NCBI RefSeq assembly: GCF_028551275.1
Contig: NZ_CP117025.1
Location: 1,483,501 to 1,547,500 of the forward strand
DNA length: 64,000 nucleotides
Source of the DNA: Sphingomonas hankookensis
Lineage (GTDB): Bacteria > Pseudomonadota > Alphaproteobacteria > Sphingomonadales > Sphingomonadaceae
Reading direction: 5' to 3'
Positions 8,724 to 16,826 of this stretch are shown piece after piece (position 1 is the first letter of the stretch; each line of letters opens with the position of its first letter). The notes below the pieces were generated by a model that ran no database searches, was not told the DNA's origin, and saw nothing but the letters and a program-made list of their open reading frames with translations. Position numbers and translations under genes: made by a program.

Positions 8724-9395
8724 CTACTTCGGCGTCACGAATCCGCAACGGCTGTTTTCGAAGATCGGGTCCGGCTCCGGTCCGATCAGCACGTCGATAT
8801 AGGCGTCGAGAACGCCGATCAGGCGGCGAAAGGTCGCGGCTTCTTCGAAATCCGGGTCGCCGATCCGGCGATACAGGACCCCGGCGCTCATCGTCAGGAT
8901 CATGTCGCACAGCCGGCTGCGCGCTTCCGCCTGCGACTCGTCGGGCGCCAGCGCTTCCAGCACGCGCATCAGCGCCGCCGACACGCTAGGGTTGATCCTG
9001 TGCGCGATGGTGCGGATCCGGTCGTTGCGCGCCGCCTCCGCCATGATCTCCGCGAACAGCGGATCGGGTTCGCCGTCGCTGCCGCAACGCAGGAACTCGC
9101 GCAGCCATTCCCGGAGCGCGGGAACGTCGCGATGCTCGATCGCGCGGGTCATGTCCTGATCGTTCAGGAAGACCGCCAGATCGCTCTCGACAATTTCCGC
9201 AACGATCGCCTCCTTGTCAGCGAAGTCGCGGTAGATCTGCCCGACCTTGATTCCCGACTCGGCGGCCAGCTGGGCGACGCCGGTGCCGTGGAAACCCTGT
9301 TCGGCGAACAGTCGCCGGGCCACGCTGACCAGTTTTTCGCGACGTGCCGCCGCCCGGCTGGCGCGACATGCCTCTCCGCACTGCAACAAATTCAC
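8724..9395 (-). CDS. TetR/AcrR-family repressor of the divergent RND efflux operon
   Basis: Homodimeric transcriptional repressor, about 223 residues. The N-terminal helix-turn-helix domain is clear: REKLVSVARRLFAEQGFHGTGVAQLAAESGIKVGQIYRDFADKEAIVAEIV. The remaining all-helical ligand-binding part (TetR_C) is variable, as usual. I place the start at GTG 9395, preceded by AGGTG. An in-frame ATG at 9470 lies inside the palindromic operator and would add 25 residues that do not look like a TetR N-terminus. The gene is transcribed away from the RND operon, and a perfect 20-bp palindrome between them is the probable binding site, implying that it represses the pump and itself until a pump substrate binds. 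Confidence 0.9.
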   Translation of the reverse strand: MNLLQCGEACRASRAAARREKLVSVARRLFAEQGFHGTGVAQLAAESGIKVGQIYRDFADKEAIVAEIVESDLAVFLNDQDMTRAIEHRDVPALREWLREFLRCGSDGEPDPLFAEIMAEAARNDRIRTIAHRINPSVSAALMRVLEALAPDESQAEARSRLCDMILTMSAGVLYRRIGDPDFEEAATFRRLIGVLDAYIDVLIGPEPDPIFENSRCGFVTPK

Positions 9396-9454
9396 TTGTG
9401 GTTCACCTGTACCCTCTTGCCACAATCGCAATCGCGGCGTACCCGCCGCAAAGT

Positions 9455-9474
9455 GTGAGTGATCGATCACTCAC
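9455..9474. promoter_or_regulatory. Perfect 20-bp palindrome, probable TetR operator
   Basis: GTGAGTGATC followed immediately by its exact reverse complement. It lies between the TetR gene (start 9395, minus) and the RND adaptor gene (start 9501, plus), 26 bp before the latter. TetR/AcrR proteins bind palindromes of about this size, so this is the expected site of repression of both promoters. Confidence 0.8.
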
Positions 9475-9500
9475 GTTTAGCACATCCGTCGAGGACGTTC

Positions 9501-10691
9501 ATGAAAAATCGCATGGCCCCACTGGCACTGGCGCTCATCCTTTCGGCTTGCGGCGGCGGCGGCGAGTCGCAGCAGCAGGGCGCGCCGCAGGGGCCACCCC
9601 AGGTCGGGTTCGTGACCGTCCAGCAGCAGCCGGTGACGCTGACCACCGAACTGCCCGGTCGGACCGCGCCCTATGAGACGTCCGACGTCCGGCCGCAGGT
9701 CAACGGGCTGATCCTCGCCCGCCTGTTCCAGGAAGGCGATTATGTGCGCCAGGGCCAGCCGCTCTATCGCATCGATCCCGCGCCCTATCAGGCGGCGGTC
9801 GCTAGCGCGCGGGCCGCGCTGTCGCGGGCGCAGGCGTCGATCGCCTCGACCCGCAACCTCGCGCGGCGCTATGGCGAACTGGTCAAGATCAACGCGATCA
9901 GCCGGCAGGAATATGAGAATGCGGTGAGCGGCGCGCAGCAGGCCGAGGCCGATATCGCCGCCCAGCGCGCCGCACTGCAACAGGCGCAGATCGACCTGTC
10001 GCGCACCACCATCCGCGCGCCGATTTCCGGCCGGATCGGGCGGTCGGTATCGACCACCGGCGCGCTGGTATCGGCCGCGCAGACCGAAGCGCTGACCACG
10101 ATCCAGCGGCTCGACCCGATCTATGTCGATATCCAGCAGTCGAGCGCCGACCTGTTGAAGCTGCGCCAGCAGATCATGGACGGCGACCTGTCGCGCGGCA
10201 CCGGCGCGGCGCGCGTACGGCTGAAGCTGGAGGATGGCAGCACCTATCCGATGGAAGGTACGCTGAAGTTCACCGACGTCACCGTCGATCCGGCGACCGG
10301 CACGCAGGCGATCCGCGCGGTCTTTTCCAACCCGCGCGGGCTGCTGCTGCCGGGCATGTATGTCCGTGCCGAACTGGTCGAGGGGACGAAGGCCAACGGC
10401 ATCCTCGTGCCGCAGCGTGCGGTGACGCGCGATCCGAAGGGGGCGGCGACCGTCCTCGTCATCGGTGCCGATGGCAAGCTGGCGCCGCGTCCGCTCCAGA
10501 CGCAGCGCACCGTGGGCGACCAGTGGCTGGTTACCGGCGGCCTGCAACCGGGCGACAAGGTCGTGATCGAAGGTGCGCAGATGCTCCAGCCCGGCACCCC
10601 GGTGAAGGGCTATCCGTGGAAGCCCCAGCCCGAGGGGCAGGCACCGCAGGGTGCCGCCCCGGCGGGCGGGCCCCAGGCACAGGCGAAGTAA
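9501..10691 (+). CDS. RND efflux periplasmic adaptor, AcrA/MexA type
   Basis: Lipid-anchored membrane fusion protein, 396 residues, joining the RND pump to its outer-membrane channel. The signal peptide ends in a lipobox (ILSAC, Cys17). It is followed by a barrel-sandwich half (LPGRTAPYETSDVRPQVNGLI), a helical hairpin (about residues 100-165), the matching half with TTIRAPISGRIGRSVSTTGALV, beta-barrel and membrane-proximal domains, and a Pro/Gln/Gly-rich tail. ATG 9501 is chosen for the signal peptide and the GAGGA 6 bp upstream; the in-frame ATG at 9459 is inside the operator palindrome. It is the first gene of the RND operon. Confidence 0.94.
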   Translation: MKNRMAPLALALILSACGGGGESQQQGAPQGPPQVGFVTVQQQPVTLTTELPGRTAPYETSDVRPQVNGLILARLFQEGDYVRQGQPLYRIDPAPYQAAVASARAALSRAQASIASTRNLARRYGELVKINAISRQEYENAVSGAQQAEADIAAQRAALQQAQIDLSRTTIRAPISGRIGRSVSTTGALVSAAQTEALTTIQRLDPIYVDIQQSSADLLKLRQQIMDGDLSRGTGAARVRLKLEDGSTYPMEGTLKFTDVTVDPATGTQAIRAVFSNPRGLLLPGMYVRAELVEGTKANGILVPQRAVTRDPKGAATVLVIGADGKLAPRPLQTQRTVGDQWLVTGGLQPGDKVVIEGAQMLQPGTPVKGYPWKPQPEGQAPQGAAPAGGPQAQAK

Positions 10692-10697
10692 AGAGCC

Positions 10698-13600
10698 ATG
10701 TCCCGCTATTTCATCGACCGGCCCATCTTCGCATGGGTCATCGCCATCGTCATGATGCTGGCCGGCGCGATCGCGATCCGCAGCCTGCCGATCGCCCAGT
10801 TCCCGGAAATCGCGCCGCCCGCCGTCGCGATCACCGCCACCTATCCGGGTGCGGATGCCGAGACGCTGGAGCGCACGACGACCCAGATCATCGAGCAGCA
10901 GCTCAAGGGCATCGATAACCTGCGCTACTTCTCGTCCTCGTCCTCCTCGGCGGGGACGGTGACGATCACGCTGACGTTCGAACAGGGCACCGATCCCGAC
11001 ATTGCGCAGGTGCAGGTGCAGAACAAGCTGCAGGCGGCGACCCCGCTGCTGCCGCAGGAGGTCCAGCGCCAGGGGATTCAGGTCACCAAGTCCGCCGCCA
11101 GCTTCCTGCTGGTCGTCGGCCTCGTGTCGACCGACGGGTCGCACAGCAACAACGACCTGTCCGACATGGTCGTGTCGCAGTTCCAGGACCCGATCAGCCG
11201 CGTGAGCGGGGTCGGCGAGTTGCAGATGTTCGGCGCGCAATATGCGATGCGCATCTGGCTCGATCCGATCAAGCTCAACAGCTACCAGCTGACCGTCGCC
11301 GACGTGACGTCGGCGGTGCAGTCGCAGAACGCCCAGGTTTCGGCCGGCCAGATCGGCGCGCAGCCGGCGCCCAAGGAGCAGATGCTCAACGCCACGGTCA
11401 GCGTGCAGTCGCGGCTCCAGACGCCCGAGCAGTTCGCCAATATCCGCCTGAAGACCAACGCCGACGGCGCGGTCGTCCGGCTGGGCGATGTCGCGCGGGT
11501 CGAGCTGGGTGCCGAGAATTACGGCTTCGACGTGCAGTATAACGGCAAGCCCGCCTCGGGCTTCGGCGTGCGCCTTGCCGCCGGTGCCAATGCACTCGAC
11601 ACGGTCGAACTGGTCAAGCAGCGCGCCGAGGAAATCGGTCGCGGCCTGCCGGGCGACGTCAAGGTCATCTACCCGTACGACACGACCCCGTTCGTCCGCC
11701 TGTCGGTCGAACAGGTCATCCACACGCTGATCGAGGCGGTGGTGCTCGTCTTCCTCGTCATGTTCCTGTTCCTGCAGAACTGGCGGGCGACGATCATCCC
11801 GACCATCGCGGTGCCGGTGGTGCTGCTCGGCACCTTCGCGGTGATGGCGGTCGCCGGGTTCACGATCAACACGCTGACCCTGTTCGGCATGGTGCTGGCG
11901 ATCGGCCTGCTGGTCGACGACGCGATCGTCGTCGTCGAAAACGTCGAACGCCTGATCCAGACCGAGGGGCTGTCGCCAAAGGAAGCCGCGCGCAAGTCGA
12001 TGGACGAGATCACCGGCGCGCTGGTGGGTATCGGCCTCGTCCTGTCGGCGGTGTTCCTGCCGATGGCGTTCTTCGGCGGGTCGACCGGCGTGATCTATCG
12101 CCAGTTCTCGATCACGATCGTCTCGGCGATGGTGCTCTCGGTGCTGGTTGCGCTGATCCTGACGCCGGCACTCTGCGCCACGATCCTGAAACCGCACGAC
12201 CCGCACAAGCATGAGCAGGGCAACGGCCCGCTCGCGCGCTTCTTCCGCTGGTTCAACGACCGGTTCGAACGCAGCCAGCATAAGTACGAGAACGGCGTCC
12301 GGCGCACCACGCGCAGCTGGAAGCGGTCGATGCTGGTCTACCTGCTGATCGTGCTGGGCATGGTGTTCGTGTTCACGCGCCTGCCCTCGGGCTTCCTGCC
12401 CGACGAGGATCAGGGGACGGTGCTGGCGCTGGTCCAGGGTCCGGCCGGCGCGACGAGCAGCCGTACTGACAAGGGGCTGACGCTGGTGCGCGACCATTTC
12501 CTGAAGCAGGAAAGCGGCAATGTCGCCGGTGTGTTCACCATCAACGGTTTCAGCTTCGCGGGGCAGGGGCAGAATGCCGGTCTGGTGTTCGTCAACCTGA
12601 AGCCATGGGAGGAGCGCAGCGGCGCCGAGAACAAGGCGCAGGCGATCGTCGGCCGCGCGATGGGCACATTCGCCGGGTATAAGGACGGGCTGATCTTTGC
12701 GCTGGTCCCGCCCGCGGTGCAGGAGCTGGGCAACGCCACCGGCTTCGACGTGCAGCTGGTCGATACCGGCGGCATCGGCCATGAACGGCTGGTGCAGGCG
12801 CGCAACATGATGCTGGGCATGGCGGCGCAGGACCCGCGCGTGGCACAGGTCCGTCCGCTCAGCCTGGAGGATGCGCCGCAGCTCAAGGTCAAGATCGACG
12901 AGGACAAGGCGCGCGCGCTCGGGCTCGACCTCGCCGACGTCAACTCGACCATCGCGACCGCATGGGGCGGCGGGTACATCAACGACTTCATCGATCGCGG
13001 TCGCGTGAAGCGCGTCTATGTCCAGGCCGATGCGCCCTATCGCCTCGCGCCGGAGGATGTCGGCGACCTGTATGTCCGCAACGCCACCGGACAGATGGTG
13101 CCGTTCACCGCCTTCTCGACGCTGGAATGGGCCAATGCTCCGGTGTCGCTGACCCGCTATAACGGGCAGTCGGCGATGCAGCTGCAGGGATCGCCCGGAC
13201 CGGGGCTGAGCACCGGTGCGGCGATGGAGGCGATGGAGGAAATCCATGCCAAGCTGCCGCCGGGCACCGCGCTGGAATGGACCGGGCTGTCGTTCGAGGA
13301 ACGGTTGTCGGGCGGCCAGGCACCGGCGCTGTACGGCCTGTCGCTGCTGATCGTGTTCCTGTGCCTGGCGGCGCTGTACGAAAGCTGGTCGGTGCCGATC
13401 TCGGTGCTGCTGGTCGTGCCGCTGGGCATCCTGGGCGCGCTGCTGGCGGCGTGGCTGACGGGGCTGAACAACGACATCTACCTCCAAGTCGGGCTGATCA
13501 CCACGATCGGCGTGTCGGCGAAGAACGCGATCCTGATCGTGGAATTTGCCGAGGAGCGGATGGCCGACGGCCTGAATGCGGTCGATGCGGCGGTCGAGGC

Positions 13601-13916
13601 GGCGCGGCTGCGGTTGCGCCCGATCCTGATGACGTCGCTGGCGTTCGTCTTCGGCGTGTTGCCGCTGGCGATCAGCACCGGTGCCGGTGCCGGTGGCCAG
13701 AACGCGATCGGCCGCGCGGTGGTCGGCGGCATGTTGTCGGCGACGGTCCTCGCGATCTTCTTCGTACCGATGTTCTTCGTCGTCGTGCTGCGCCTGTTCG
13801 GGCACGGCGGCAAGGACACTCCGTCCGCCAACCGGCCGTCCGCGAACGACGACGTCGAACCCGATGGCGGCAACCGGTCCTCCGATGGCGGCGAACCCGC
13901 GCCGCAGGGGGCATGA
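10698..13916 (+). CDS. RND multidrug efflux pump, AcrB/MexB (HAE1) type
   Basis: Inner-membrane trimeric proton/drug antiporter, 1072 residues, the normal family length. It begins with the hallmark [21 protein letters not shown] and shows two halves, each with six membrane helices and a large periplasmic loop. The proton-relay Asp407 and Asp408 stand in helix 4 ([17 protein letters not shown]), at the same numbers as in E. coli AcrB. A polar C-terminal tail of about 35 residues ([14 protein letters not shown]...) is variable in the family. It follows the adaptor gene by 6 bp and overlaps the outer-membrane factor gene by ATGA. HAE1 pumps export hydrophobic and amphiphilic antimicrobials; the exact range here is unknown. 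Confidence 0.96.
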   Translation: MSRYFIDRPIFAWVIAIVMMLAGAIAIRSLPIAQFPEIAPPAVAITATYPGADAETLERTTTQIIEQQLKGIDNLRYFSSSSSSAGTVTITLTFEQGTDPDIAQVQVQNKLQAATPLLPQEVQRQGIQVTKSAASFLLVVGLVSTDGSHSNNDLSDMVVSQFQDPISRVSGVGELQMFGAQYAMRIWLDPIKLNSYQLTVADVTSAVQSQNAQVSAGQIGAQPAPKEQMLNATVSVQSRLQTPEQFANIRLKTNADGAVVRLGDVARVELGAENYGFDVQYNGKPASGFGVRLAAGANALDTVELVKQRAEEIGRGLPGDVKVIYPYDTTPFVRLSVEQVIHTLIEAVVLVFLVMFLFLQNWRATIIPTIAVPVVLLGTFAVMAVAGFTINTLTLFGMVLAIGLLVDDAIVVVENVERLIQTEGLSPKEAARKSMDEITGALVGIGLVLSAVFLPMAFFGGSTGVIYRQFSITIVSAMVLSVLVALILTPALCATILKPHDPHKHEQGNGPLARFFRWFNDRFERSQHKYENGVRRTTRSWKRSMLVYLLIVLGMVFVFTRLPSGFLPDEDQGTVLALVQGPAGATSSRTDKGLTLVRDHFLKQESGNVAGVFTINGFSFAGQGQNAGLVFVNLKPWEERSGAENKAQAIVGRAMGTFAGYKDGLIFALVPPAVQELGNATGFDVQLVDTGGIGHERLVQARNMMLGMAAQDPRVAQVRPLSLEDAPQLKVKIDEDKARALGLDLADVNSTIATAWGGGYINDFIDRGRVKRVYVQADAPYRLAPEDVGDLYVRNATGQMVPFTAFSTLEWANAPVSLTRYNGQSAMQLQGSPGPGLSTGAAMEAMEEIHAKLPPGTALEWTGLSFEERLSGGQAPALYGLSLLIVFLCLAALYESWSVPISVLLVVPLGILGALLAAWLTGLNNDIYLQVGLITTIGVSAKNAILIVEFAEERMADGLNAVDAAVEAARLRLRPILMTSLAFVFGVLPLAISTGAGAGGQNAIGRAVVGGMLSATVLAIFFVPMFFVVVLRLFGHGGKDTPSANRPSANDDVEPDGGNRSSDGGEPAPQGA

Positions 13917-15379
13917 CCATGAGCAAAGTGATGACGCTGCGTAGTCTGACCCTCCTTGTCGCCACCACCGCACTGGCGGGATGCAACCTTGCGCCCAAGA
14001 ATGTCCGGCCGGAGGGGGCGATCCCGCTGACGCTGCCGCAGGGCGGGCCGTACCCGGTGCTGGGCGCCGAACAGGCCGATGTGACCCGGATCGGCTATCG
14101 CGACTTCTTCCTCGATCCGCGGTTGCAGGCGGTGATCGCGACGGCGCTGGAGAATAATCGCGATTACCGCGTGACGGCGGCCAACGTGCTCGCCGCCCGC
14201 GCCCAGTACCGCGTGACCCGCGCCAGCCAGGTGCCGACGACGGCGGCCAATGGCGGCGTCACCTACACCAACAACCCGTTCGGCGCGCTGGGCGGTGCCG
14301 GCGGGGCAGGGGGCGCCGGCGGGGTGGGCGGCGTGCCCGCGCAGACCGGCAACCTCGAAATCTATCAGGCGTCGGTCGGCTTCTCCGCCTTCGAACTCGA
14401 CCTGTTCGGTCGGGTGCGCAATCTCAGCCAGGCGGCGCTCCAGGAATATTTCGCGACCGAAGAGGCGCAGCGGGCGGCGCGGATCGCGTTGATCGGTGAA
14501 GTCGCGACCGCGTGGCTGACCATGGCCGCCGATCAGGACCAGTTGCGCCTGTCGCGCGAAACGCTGGCCAGCTTCGGCCGGACGCTGGAGCTGACCCGCG
14601 CCCAGTTCCGGGTCGGCGTCATCTCCGAACTGGAGGTTCAGCAGGCGGAAACCAGCTATCAGCAGGCGCGCAACGATATCGCCGCGCTGACCGCGCAGAT
14701 CGCGCAGGACCAGAATGCGATCAACCTTCTGGCGGGCACCACCGTCCCGGCCGAGCAATTGCCGGCGGAACTGGGCGATCGCGACCTGATCCTGTCGAAC
14801 CTGCCGACCGGCGTGTCGTCGACCGTGCTGTTGCGCCGCCCCGATGTGCTGCAGGCAGAACGCCGCCTCTATGCCGCCAATGCCAATATCGGTGCGGCGC
14901 GCGCGGCGCTGTTCCCGACCATCTCGCTCACCGCGACGCTGGGCACGATCAGCACGGCGCTGGGCGGGCTGTTCGGTGCGGGCACGCAGCAATTCTCCGT
15001 CTCGCCGGGCGTGGCGCTGCCGTTGTTCGACGGCGGCCAGCGGCGCGGCAATGTCGAGGTCGCGCGCGCGCAGCAGCTGGCGGCTGTCGCGACCTATGAA
15101 GGCGCGCTCCAGACCGCGTTCAGGGAAGTCGCCGACGCGCTGGCGACGCGCGGGACCATCGGCGAGCAGCTGTCGGCGCAGACGGCCAAGGCGCAGGCGG
15201 CGGCGACCGCCCAGCGGCTGTCCGACGCACGCTACCGGGCCGGGATCGATTCGTTCCTCAACACGCTGGATGCGCAGCGGACCAGCTATGCCGCGCGGCA
15301 GACGCTGGTACAGACCCGGCTGGCGCGCGCGACCAACCTGGTCACGCTGTACCGGACGCTGGGGGGCGGACTGAACTGA
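13913..15379 (+). CDS. Outer-membrane efflux lipoprotein, OprM type
   Basis: Outer-membrane channel of the RND pump, 488 residues, translationally coupled to the pump gene (ATGA). The signal peptide ends in the lipobox TALAGC (Cys24). The mature protein carries the two outer-membrane-factor repeats, with the [28 protein letters not shown] motif typical of the OprM/NodT group and a Gly-rich insert (about residues 125-140, [15 protein letters not shown]) in the first repeat. The Gly-rich insert lies in a position that would face the surface loop region of these channels. It is distinct from the efflux channel at 6.8-8.1 kb. Confidence 0.94.
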   Translation: MTMSKVMTLRSLTLLVATTALAGCNLAPKNVRPEGAIPLTLPQGGPYPVLGAEQADVTRIGYRDFFLDPRLQAVIATALENNRDYRVTAANVLAARAQYRVTRASQVPTTAANGGVTYTNNPFGALGGAGGAGGAGGVGGVPAQTGNLEIYQASVGFSAFELDLFGRVRNLSQAALQEYFATEEAQRAARIALIGEVATAWLTMAADQDQLRLSRETLASFGRTLELTRAQFRVGVISELEVQQAETSYQQARNDIAALTAQIAQDQNAINLLAGTTVPAEQLPAELGDRDLILSNLPTGVSSTVLLRRPDVLQAERRLYAANANIGAARAALFPTISLTATLGTISTALGGLFGAGTQQFSVSPGVALPLFDGGQRRGNVEVARAQQLAAVATYEGALQTAFREVADALATRGTIGEQLSAQTAKAQAAATAQRLSDARYRAGIDSFLNTLDAQRTSYAARQTLVQTRLARATNLVTLYRTLGGGLN

Positions 15380-15414
15380 CGGCGGCACCCGGTCGAACTT
15401 CCTGCCGGTCCCGA

Positions 15415-15439
15415 CCGGACGCAGCCCCCTTGCGTCCGG
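15415..15439. terminator. Hairpin downstream of the RND operon
   Basis: CCGGACGC and GCGTCCGG form an 8-bp perfect stem 36 bp after the stop of the outer-membrane factor gene. No T-run follows, so it may be an RNA-stabilising structure rather than an intrinsic terminator. Confidence 0.4.
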
Positions 15440-15485
15440 ACAGGATCGGCATATGCTCTCCTGTATAACCATAAGGAGAGGAACG

Positions 15486-15749
15486 ATGAATCCGATCGAA
15501 CCGTGCGATGCCGCCGGCGAGAAGAGCATGGTGATCCTGCAGAGCCTGCTGTGTCTCCTGCGCGAAAAGAACCTGCTGTCGCGTGCGGATATCGAGGAAC
15601 TGGCCGCCAAGGTCGCCAGCCGCGCCGCCGACCGCGACCATGATCCGCTGCCCTGCCAGAGCGACGCCGCGATCGCCGCCGCCAGCGAGATGAACCGGCT
15701 GGGCGCCTATATCGGCGGGCGCTACGGCGGAAAACACCGTCGTATGTAA
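15486..15749 (+). CDS. Small protein of unknown function (87 aa)
   Basis: A cytoplasmic-looking protein of 87 residues with no signal peptide. ATG 15486 is supported by an excellent ribosome-binding site (AAGGAGAGGAACG). The middle (about residues 15-45, MVILQSLLCLLREKNLLSRADIEELAAKVA) is predicted to be helical and amphipathic, reminiscent of a small helical dimerisation segment; the rest is polar and ends in GGRYGGKHRRM. It has three cysteines (residues 7, 22 and 57). It has its own promoter region after the RND operon. I do not recognise a family; coding is supported by codon use and the ribosome-binding site. Confidence 0.65.
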   Translation: MNPIEPCDAAGEKSMVILQSLLCLLREKNLLSRADIEELAAKVASRAADRDHDPLPCQSDAAIAAASEMNRLGAYIGGRYGGKHRRM

Positions 15750-15916
15750 TTGATTCGGCGTCGTTCGCCGCATGTCCCATTGCGACCGGCGGTGTCATCA
15801 CGGCGTCAGAATTTGCGGCGACACGCATCCCCGGAACCTGTCGTGCGTTCAAGCAACGTCCGGTTCCGCCGGGCGAGTATTAGAAACGGACGATTGAACG
15901 TCCTTGAGAGGTTGTC

Positions 15917-16099
15917 GTGTCTTCGATTGGACCGGACGAAATGTCCTACTTCGTACGCCGTGCCGAACAGCAGTTGGAACTGGCGCAGCAGGCCGACCAC
16001 GAACAGGTCGTCAGCGCGCATTACGAACTGGCAAACCTGTACCTCGACCGCGCTTATGCGCCGGTCATGCCGGCGGAGGGTTCGCAGCAGGCGGCGTGA
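15917..16099 (+). CDS. Small protein of unknown function (60 aa, GTG start)
   Basis: A 60-residue acidic, helical protein. Translation probably begins at GTG 15917, preceded by GAGAGG; an alternative is ATG 15941, which would give a 52-residue product. Residues 9-48 (MSYFVRRAEQQLELAQQADHEQVVSAHYELANLYLDRAY) look like a helical hairpin resembling one TPR-like unit. No export signal. Such short proteins are common in sphingomonads but I cannot assign a function. The downstream gap to 16454 holds a repeat pair and no gene. Confidence 0.6.
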   Translation: MSSIGPDEMSYFVRRAEQQLELAQQADHEQVVSAHYELANLYLDRAYAPVMPAEGSQQAA

Positions 16100-16170
16100 G
16101 GCCGATTCCGAAGCGATCCGCCGACCGTCCCAACCTGGTTTCAGATCGAGCCCCAACCCTCCACCACACG

Positions 16171-16331
16171 TCACCCCGGGCTTGACCCGGGGTCCCGCTT
16201 GTTACCGCCCGTGGCGAGTAAGGAGTACACCAACGCGTTCGTGCTGCGCCTGGTCGGATTGGGCTGGTTGACGTGCCACTTCTTCCAAGATTGGAGAAGA
16301 AGCGGGACCCCGGGTCAAGCCCGGGGTGACG
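16171..16331. repeat. Paired inverted intergenic repeat, family 2 (GTCACCCCGGGCTTGACCCGGGG type)
   Basis: Two copies of an element, at 16171-16203 and 16298-16331, are near-perfect reverse complements over about 33 bp and are separated by about 95 bp. Each copy also folds on itself (CCCGGG..CCCGGG). The pair fills most of the gene-free stretch 16100-16454 between a plus-strand small gene and the minus-strand lipoprotein. The same family recurs at 29392-29482, also between convergent genes. Confidence 0.85.
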
Positions 16332-16454
16332 AATGGGGAGAACCGCCTCCGATCTTGTGAAAGGCCTCACGCCCTCCGCTGATCCAGCACCGATCCCCAA
16401 GCCGACCGGAAGCACGCAGCGCCCCCGGAGCCGGGCCTCCACGAAACCGCAGCC

Positions 16455-16816
16455 CTATTCCCCCTGCTGGTTCACCATCGCATCGTCGACCGGCGCGTCG
16501 TCGCTGCTTTCCTGCCCGCGGGTCGATCGCGACGTCATGCCGGTGGCGGACGCGTCGTCCAGCACCTGCTGGTCGGGTTCGACCGGTGGGGGCGGGGGAG
16601 ATCCTCGACCGGGGCGGGTGCCGACAGATTCTCCGTAATCACCGGCGCCGCCTCGAAATTCTGCTCCGGTAGCGGGGTCGGCGGCGGGGCGTCCTCGTCG
16701 AACGCGCTGTTCTCGATCGGTGCCTCGTCCACATTCTCGTTCGAACAGGCACCAAGCCCGGTCGCCAGCAACAGGCCGCTGCCAGCCAGCAGCGCCACAC
16801 GCCATCCGTTGAACAT
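16455..16816 (-). pseudogene. Small lipoprotein gene with an apparent one-base frameshift
   Basis: Reading from ATG 16816 gives a lipoprotein signal (FNGWRVALLAGSGLLLATGLGAC, lipobox Cys) and an acidic Pro-rich mature part up to APAPVEDL, then nonsense. Another frame from that point gives PPPPPVEPDQQVLDD...MVNQQGE and a stop at 16455. The two parts join into one sensible protein of about 120 residues if the C-run (plus-strand G-run 16594-16598) held six bases rather than five. ATG 16816 is preferred over 16822 because AAGGGG then sits 6 bp upstream. The gene begins 10 bp after the L,D-transpeptidase stop, so they are probably co-transcribed. Either a real mutation or a sequencing/assembly error in the homopolymer explains this; a programmed shift is less likely. 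As written, the frame from 16816 ends at the stop at 16535. Confidence 0.75.
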
Positions 16817-16826
16817 CGTCATCCCC

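Noticed and set aside
9477..13973. A 1498-codon open frame on the minus strand across the RND pump operon
   Set aside because: It is the antisense of clearly recognised adaptor and pump genes. Very GC-rich DNA lacks stop codons in the complementary frame, and the translation is low-complexity (Arg, His, Gln, Asp-rich) with no domain.
16588..16598. Programmed frameshifting or phase variation at the two G5 tracts in the lipoprotein gene
   Set aside because: Tracts of five are short for phase variation and there is no clear slippery heptamer with a downstream pseudoknot; mutation or sequence error is simpler.
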